Positions 61,977-64,000 of a stretch of 64,000 bases of DNA are shown in pieces. This stretch comes from Solanum dulcamara (taxonomy: Eukaryota; Streptophyta; Magnoliopsida; Solanales; Solanaceae). The notes below the pieces were generated by a model that saw nothing but the letters and a program-made list of their open reading frames with translations, had not been told where the DNA came from and searched no databases. The position numbers and the translations under genes were made by a program. Within the stretch, counting starts at the first letter, position 1. Each line of letters opens with the position of its first letter. The stretch lies in NCBI RefSeq assembly GCF_947179165.1, contig NC_077237.1, positions 16,577,523 to 16,641,522 on the forward strand. Reading direction: 5' to 3'.

Positions 61977-64000
61977 TGTAATTACCCTTCTGGTCATTTC
62001 CATCTCTATTAATTTTTTTAGCAATTAGAGTTTTTTGGTAGAAACCTTAAGTTATTTATGAGTTGCTGGCACTGACAGTTAAGTCGCATGATCGTTCTTT
62101 TGGGTTTTGTGCCTGTTTCCCACTTTTGGAGCTTTTGGAGTTTGAATGATTGACTCCGGTCAAAAATCTAGGAAGAAGGCCTTAAAATGAAATTCTTATG
62201 ATTTCATTAGCTCCGTAATAGTCATTTTGGGCTAGTAGCATGTTCAGCTCAAGTCCTGAGCCTTTCAGTGCGAGGTTGAGCCATTAGGCATTTTAGCCTT
62301 TAAGCTTTAGCCTAAGTTTTACTTTGATCAACTTTCATGATAAACGTGCTCAAATTGAAATTTATTTAGTGTGGTTAGCTCTGGAACATCGATTTTGGTC
62401 TAGAATGACCTTTTTTGCGGTTCCCAAGGCTTCCAGTCTCATTTCGAGCCTCATTGTGGATTTTGGCTTTAAATGGTGCTTGGTTGTGGGACATACTTTT
62501 TGTTGAGACGACCTAGGATGGAAATTCTGAGTGCGTCGTTGAGTTTGGAACATTGATTTTTGTGGGGTAGTAGAGTTTGTTTTACCACTCGGGGTTTCGA
62601 ATGAATATAGGGCACCCTATCGGAGAATTTTGGACTTTGCCAAAGTCATTGTTGCAGCAGTTCCTGGTGTCATCGCTAAAGTGACAAGGGTCTCGCTAAA
62701 GAGACCATGGCCCCTGGGCGGGTTTCGCTAAAGCGATTGGTGGTCTCTAAAGAGACAAGGCCTTCTCTTAAGCGAGGCCCGCCTCTCTTGAGGTGGTCGC
62801 TTAAGCGGCCTGTGAGTTCGCTTTTGCGACACTTGAGGGTTATTTTAAGACCCAAAATTCAGTTTTTTGTCCCAATTTCAAACTCTCTTTTCTCTCTTGT
62901 TTCAAGTCTGATTTAGGCTATTCGAAGTGTGGTTGGTCCAAAATTAGCATAGCTACGTATTGGAGCATTCAGGGAAGTGCAGAGAGCATCGTGTGGAGCT
63001 AATGTCTGCCCGATAGGAGCTGCCCAAGCTTTAGTTTTGGGGCTTTAATGATGATTTTGTTCTTGAACGTTTTTAGTTAGATTTCAAGCTCGGTTTGTGC
63101 TCATTTTTAAGGCACTAATTCCTGGACCTATTTAGGACATTTTTAAGGAGTATATTTTGAAATTCTCAGTGTGGATCCCACAATCCCGTCTTAGATCTAA
63201 TTTTGGATCTGTCTCTAAAAATGCGATTTTGGTGTAAAAGCATTCGTATTGATAAGGTGATCGATATTTATCTAGTGTGACAGCAATATGATGTGATTTA
63301 GAGGTGGAAAGCTTTGGATTAATGGACTTTGGAGCACATGTGCTCTGCTTTGAGGTAGGCTATGGTCTACTTGTTTTAAATTGTGCTTCATAAGATATTG
63401 TTTATCATACTTTTCATGTGAGTTAGGATTGTATGTGGTGGATTTAGAATTTCCTTTCCTTATCCTTATTTCTTGATTTCCGTATGAGTCTTAGGCTAGT
63501 TTAGTATTGTGAGGGCCTTAGTTTTGGTTGGAAATTTCTAGATTTTTCCTTAGTCTACGGTTGTTAGCCTCTCTTGGGTTGATAGTTGATGGTTTATAGC
63601 ACCCGGTATGTTTAGTACCTTTGATGAGTCTTGGTGGTTCTCGCTACTATAGCTGCTTCCGATGAGGATTTCTTTGGTTTGGTGGCCTTAGCTAGTGTGG
63701 GGACCATGAGGTTGTGTTGGTATTTGTGAGGTTTGGGCCTATTTAGGCCTATGATTGTGATGAAATCCTTATCTTATGATTAGACCTTGGATCCTTCAAT
63801 GCACATTATTGCCATATGATGGAGTTAGCGGTGTTTTGGTCCTTTGAATTCTACCTTCAGGTAGATGCTGAGGTTTGTAAGTCACCCTTTATTTTGTTGA
63901 CTCTTTACAATATATTTCATTGTCTGAGTAGAGATGTGCACATATTATACTTTTGTTGTTGAGATGGTTGGTGTATTTTGGGCCCGAGCCTTGATCGAAG
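61977..64000 (+). repeat. P1 5' LTR (unit 2), cut by the window edge
   Basis: TGTAATTACCCTTCTGG onward matches 34,233-36,300. The TCGCTAAAGCGA-type patch is at 62,670-62,830. Confidence 0.85.

Larger units (their letters stand above)
43294..64000. repeat. tandem segmental duplication, unit 2 (runs off the window)
   Basis: Second copy of the 22,047-onward stack, ending inside its P1 5' LTR at the window edge. It has gained insertions at 54,925-55,051, 55,240-55,740 and 56,359-61,664, and a 39-bp tandem copy at 43,443-43,520. Confidence 0.88.

Overview
This is a plant nuclear intergenic window with one intact host gene inside a dense field of decayed transposable elements. The family is most likely Solanaceae. 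The support is a 5'-truncated SINE with a (TTG)n tail like the Solanaceae TS family, a second tRNA-derived SINE, and Ty3/gypsy LTRs of a common Solanaceae style (TGTAATGACC... to ...GTCGTGACA). The genus cannot be fixed from the sequence alone. No bacterial-style operons, rRNA genes or CRISPR arrays were seen.

The host gene lies at 11,056-19,820 (+). I assembled 19 coding exons with GT-AG introns that join in frame into 521 codons. The product is a membrane-bound O-acyltransferase of the GUP1-like type, with WRNWH (His370) and AVWHDLEW (His406). Its introns hold two SINEs, a 155-bp tandem duplication and a duplicated 3' splice site.

Upstream (1-10,900) are a minus-strand gypsy remnant (gag edge, primer-binding-site relic and LTR), a probable old solo LTR (3,660-6,498), AT-rich sequence, a 1.1-kb Mutator-like element with long inverted termini and 9-bp target duplications (8,607-9,693), and G-rich degenerate repeats before the gene.

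From 22,047 to the end the window is dominated by a large tandem segmental duplication. Unit 1 is about 22,047-43,287. Unit 2 starts at about 43,294 and runs off the window. Each unit carries the same nested stack: an AT-rich leader; a plus-strand gypsy element (LTR, gag, protease, start of reverse transcriptase); an LTR fragment of another family; a minus-strand gypsy LTR with an integrase remnant; a second minus LTR; and a plus-strand element P1 with LTRs of up to 3.66 kb and a gag but no visible pol. The units differ at very roughly one base in ten, so the duplication is not recent. Later, lineage-specific changes include a deletion across an LTR/primer-site junction in unit 1. Unit 2 gained two filler-like inserts, one of which may be organelle- or mitovirus-derived, and a solo LTR inside another solo LTR, each with perfect 5-bp target duplications. 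A non-autonomous hAT element (37,934-38,900) sits just after the P1 primer-binding site.

No new multi-gene system was found. The points most worth checking are the duplication junction, the possible mitovirus-like insert, the iterated GC-rich words found in several unrelated LTR families, and the duplicated last acceptor of the acyltransferase gene.
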